Assembly (NCBI RefSeq): GCF_900129095.1
Contig: NZ_FQVA01000001.1
Coordinates: forward strand, 1,935,615 to 1,999,614
Direction of reading: 5' to 3'
Source: Microbulbifer donghaiensis
Lineage (GTDB): Bacteria > Pseudomonadota > Gammaproteobacteria > Pseudomonadales > Cellvibrionaceae
Length of the DNA stretch: 64,000 nucleotides
Shown: in pieces, positions 61,891 to 64,000 of the stretch
How the letters are laid out: each line of letters starts with the position of its first letter
Position numbering within the stretch: the first letter of the stretch is position 1
The notes under the pieces: generated by a model
The model's database searches: none
Told to the model about the DNA's origin: nothing
Seen by the model: the letters and a program-made list of their open reading frames with translations, nothing else
Position numbers and translations under genes: made by a program

Positions 61891-64000
61891 TCAGTTCACC
61901 GGTGCCGCAAAGGGATCGTTGTAATACTGCGCACCGATATCCAGCCATTCGGAAATCAGCCTCAGTTCCGCCGGGTCCAGATAGTCCGCATGCGCCGCCC
62001 CCGGCGCGAACATCTCGAAGAAGCGGCTGCCGTTGGCGGCGTCGCCCATAAGACGGTCGACATCGACGGTCACCATAACCGGAATCGGGTTGCCGTCGCT
62101 GTCGAGGATCAGGTTGCCGTCCTCGTCGGTCTCGAACACCAGGTTGCCGTTGTCATCGCGCTCCTGCACCAATATCGGGCTCAGGGCACCGTCCACCAGT
62201 TCCTCGGTGGGGTTGTCGAACAGTAGCTCCACATAGGAAGTCATCCAGTCTGCATTGGCTGCGGACGCCGCCGCGGTCAGATCCAGCTGTCCCGCCGGGA
62301 TCCGCAGCATGCCGGCCGCATCGCGGTTGGAGTGGCAGACCGTACAGGTGCGGTCCTCGATCAGGTTACCGCCGGCGTCAAGCACTTCCCGCGTGCGCTC
62401 CCACAGCGGCTGGATATGCTGCGGGTAGTGGATCACGCTGCGGCAGCCGGCCCAGTCGTCCAGGCAGGTAGCCGCAATCGGCAGCGGCGTCTGCAGATCG
62501 GCATAGGCAATGCTGCTGCTCGGATCCTTGGCGCGCACGGCCGGATCTGTCCACAGGTCACTGAAACTGATATCGCGTTCCAGTTGTGTCTCGCCGGCGA
62601 TGCGGGCCAGCAGCTGCGCCATCGTCTCGCCGATTTCCGCCACCAGTGCCGGTTCCGTGTTCGGGAAAGGGACGCCGGATGTGGGCGCTCCGGCCCAGGC
62701 GGACGCAGGCTCTTTGTCCGGGCGCCCGTGGGGCACTTCACTGTCACCGGTATGGCAGCCGTTGCAGGTGCGCACCTCGCCGGCGCGCAGCTGCAGCCAG
62801 CTGCGGTGGCGGCCGACGATACGGCGGCCATCGGCGTCGACCACGGAGATGGCCAGCGGCATGTCCGCCGGTAGCTTGACCCGCACCGAGCCGTCCGGCT
62901 GGATCGGCGTGTAACCGAGAATATCGCGCATGCCGTGGGCGCGGTTGCGGCCGAAGGCGGAACGGTCGAAATCCAGGATATCGTCGTCGGGAATTCCCAC
63001 CGCCTTGGCGACGCGCAGGAAGCGCGCCGGGCGCAATTCGGCGGGTGTGATATCTGGGTCGGCGAGATTCGGGATACCGGCCCCGCCCTCTCCCGCAAGC
63101 ATGTCCACGCCGTCGAAGTCATAGACACTGCGGATATCCAGAATACCCACCCCGTCCTGCACCAGTTCGCTGTCCAGGTCGACGCCGGCGATCGGCTCGG
63201 GTAGATAGGCGGGTTCGGTGCGCGGCTCCAGGGTGACGCCCTCGGATATCATCTCGCCCTCCTCGGCGACGACGATCGGCAGCTGCGTGCCTTCCGCGTA
63301 ATCGTAAATCCACAGGCCGTAAATTGGATCCGCCGGCACTACCTCTTCCTGGCTCAGCCACTCGTCGGTGCAGGGCCGCGGCAAACCGGTCTCCGCCTCG
63401 AGCACCCGGCACTCACTCCAGCTGACCAGCAGCCGGCTGGTACCGTCGTAGAAGGGCCAGGCGGCGGCGAAGAGTCCGTGGGGCGAGAGGCTGCCATCGG
63501 TGATGACCTCTTCCACCGCGATGGATTCCTGGCCGACCACTTCGCCTTCGCCTTCCGGCAGGCTGTAGGCCTCGGTATGGTTGGCGCTGTCGATGGCCAC
63601 CAGATCGCCACCGTAGCTGGTTCCCGCCGGCGCACGCAGTGTGATCAGCAGGCGACCGTCGGGCATCTGCCGCGGCCTGACGAAAGCGGCATCGGTCTGC
63701 GCGGTGCCGGTCTGCTGGCTGTGGTAACCGTAATTGAATGCCAGGTCGGTGCCATCCGGCTCGATGGTGTAGAGACTGAGGTTGTCGACACCGCCCATAT
63801 TGTCCCAGCGGTTGAACAGAATGCGGCCGTCATTCAGTACCGTCGGGTGCAGGTCGTGACTCTGGTTAAAGGAAATCTGCCGAATAGCGCTGCCGTCCGC
63901 CTCCATGGCGTGCAGCACAAATGCCTCGTTGCGCTGGTTCTCGCTCAGCGAGGAGAACTGCGGTTTGTTGTCGTCCAGCAGCAGGGCGCGGGAGCGGCGC
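61891..64000 (-). CDS. Beta-propeller protein with two c-type heme motifs (HzsA-middle-domain-like), 5' end missing
   Basis: The frame is open through the right edge of the window (about 702 codons visible), so the start and the signal peptide lie beyond. The first visible part has PD40-type propeller blades (LHAMEADGSAIRQISFNQSH, then LHPTVLNDGRILFNRWDN). Two c-heme attachment motifs follow: CNGCH (62752-62766) and CTVCH (62332-62346). The end (HADYLDPAELRLISEWLDIG) is as I recall from proteins annotated with the hydrazine synthase alpha subunit middle domain. Anammox is not implied. Probably an envelope electron carrier, first or early gene of the operon down to DUF3570. Confidence 0.85.
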   Translation of the reverse strand, partial: RRSRALLLDDNKPQFSSLSENQRNEAFVLHAMEADGSAIRQISFNQSHDLHPTVLNDGRILFNRWDNMGGVDNLSLYTIEPDGTDLAFNYGYHSQQTGTAQTDAAFVRPRQMPDGRLLITLRAPAGTSYGGDLVAIDSANHTEAYSLPEGEGEVVGQESIAVEEVITDGSLSPHGLFAAAWPFYDGTSRLLVSWSECRVLEAETGLPRPCTDEWLSQEEVVPADPIYGLWIYDYAEGTQLPIVVAEEGEMISEGVTLEPRTEPAYLPEPIAGVDLDSELVQDGVGILDIRSVYDFDGVDMLAGEGGAGIPNLADPDITPAELRPARFLRVAKAVGIPDDDILDFDRSAFGRNRAHGMRDILGYTPIQPDGSVRVKLPADMPLAISVVDADGRRIVGRHRSWLQLRAGEVRTCNGCHTGDSEVPHGRPDKEPASAWAGAPTSGVPFPNTEPALVAEIGETMAQLLARIAGETQLERDISFSDLWTDPAVRAKDPSSSIAYADLQTPLPIAATCLDDWAGCRSVIHYPQHIQPLWERTREVLDAGGNLIEDRTCTVCHSNRDAAGMLRIPAGQLDLTAAASAANADWMTSYVELLFDNPTEELVDGALSPILVQERDDNGNLVFETDEDGNLILDSDGNPIPVMVTVDVDRLMGDAANGSRFFEMFAPGAAHADYLDPAELRLISEWLDIGAQYYNDPFAAPVN

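Noticed and set aside
61891..64000. Anammox hydrazine synthase
   Set aside because: Only the middle-domain-type pattern and c-heme motifs are shared; such proteins occur widely outside anammox bacteria and no partner subunits are present.

Overview
The window reads as a chromosomal segment of a marine gammaproteobacterium of the Cellvibrionales type, most like Microbulbifer. The basis is gene order and protein character (yibN-grxC-secB divergent from gpmI-envC-ctpA, then hisBHAF, a ZnuD-like receptor, AsmA, mutY, yggX and tRNA-Phe), GC-rich core genes, many TonB-dependent receptors and small lipoproteins, and a REP family of the GTAGGATGGGC type. I could not run a database search, so the genus is an inference.

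Layout. 1-4.3 kb: the end of hutH, a secreted S9 peptidase lipoprotein, and three consecutive Tyr/Arg-rich lipoproteins. 4.3-13.8 kb: a probable carbon-source module with a 3-hydroxybutyrate dehydrogenase, a LuxR-type response regulator (CrbR-like), an HSL-type esterase, an MFS carrier, a very large transporter-fused hybrid kinase (CrbS-like) and a TonB-dependent receptor. The dehydrogenase and the receptor share a 13-bp upstream sequence, TCATACCTTGGTC, followed by ACAG. 13.9-20 kb: small lipoproteins, pyruvate kinase, two META-type lipoproteins, an Smr protein, an SDR and a thioesterase. 20-36 kb: housekeeping core as listed above. 35.6-36.2 kb: tRNA-Phe with its promoter and terminator, followed by three tandem 152-176 bp units that each end in a copy of the tRNA 3' end.

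36.4-40.5 kb is a looser accessory stretch (coiled-coil secreted protein, secreted amidohydrolase, orphan PAS-LuxR regulator, DJ-1-like protein). 40.7-58.1 kb is a lower-GC exopolysaccharide locus, nearly all on the minus strand: two GT2 glycosyltransferases, a WecG/TagA-type transferase, a polymerase-like protein, a flippase, an undecaprenyl-phosphate sugar transferase, an outer-membrane barrel, a Wza-like export protein, a fused Wzz/BY-kinase, its PHP phosphatase and a glycoside-hydrolase-like protein. An acyltransferase lies at the edge and a decayed phosphodiesterase gene lies inside it.

58.5-64 kb is a compact minus-strand operon of exported proteins: a two-heme beta-propeller protein (5' end beyond the window), two outer-membrane barrels (one with an SH3 domain), a TlpA-type thioredoxin, a DUF4266 lipoprotein with a Gly/Cys tail and a DUF3570 barrel whose apparent start codon lies inside a REP palindrome. 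This set looks like an uncharacterised envelope redox system. With the tRNA-linked repeats it is the most interesting part of the window.
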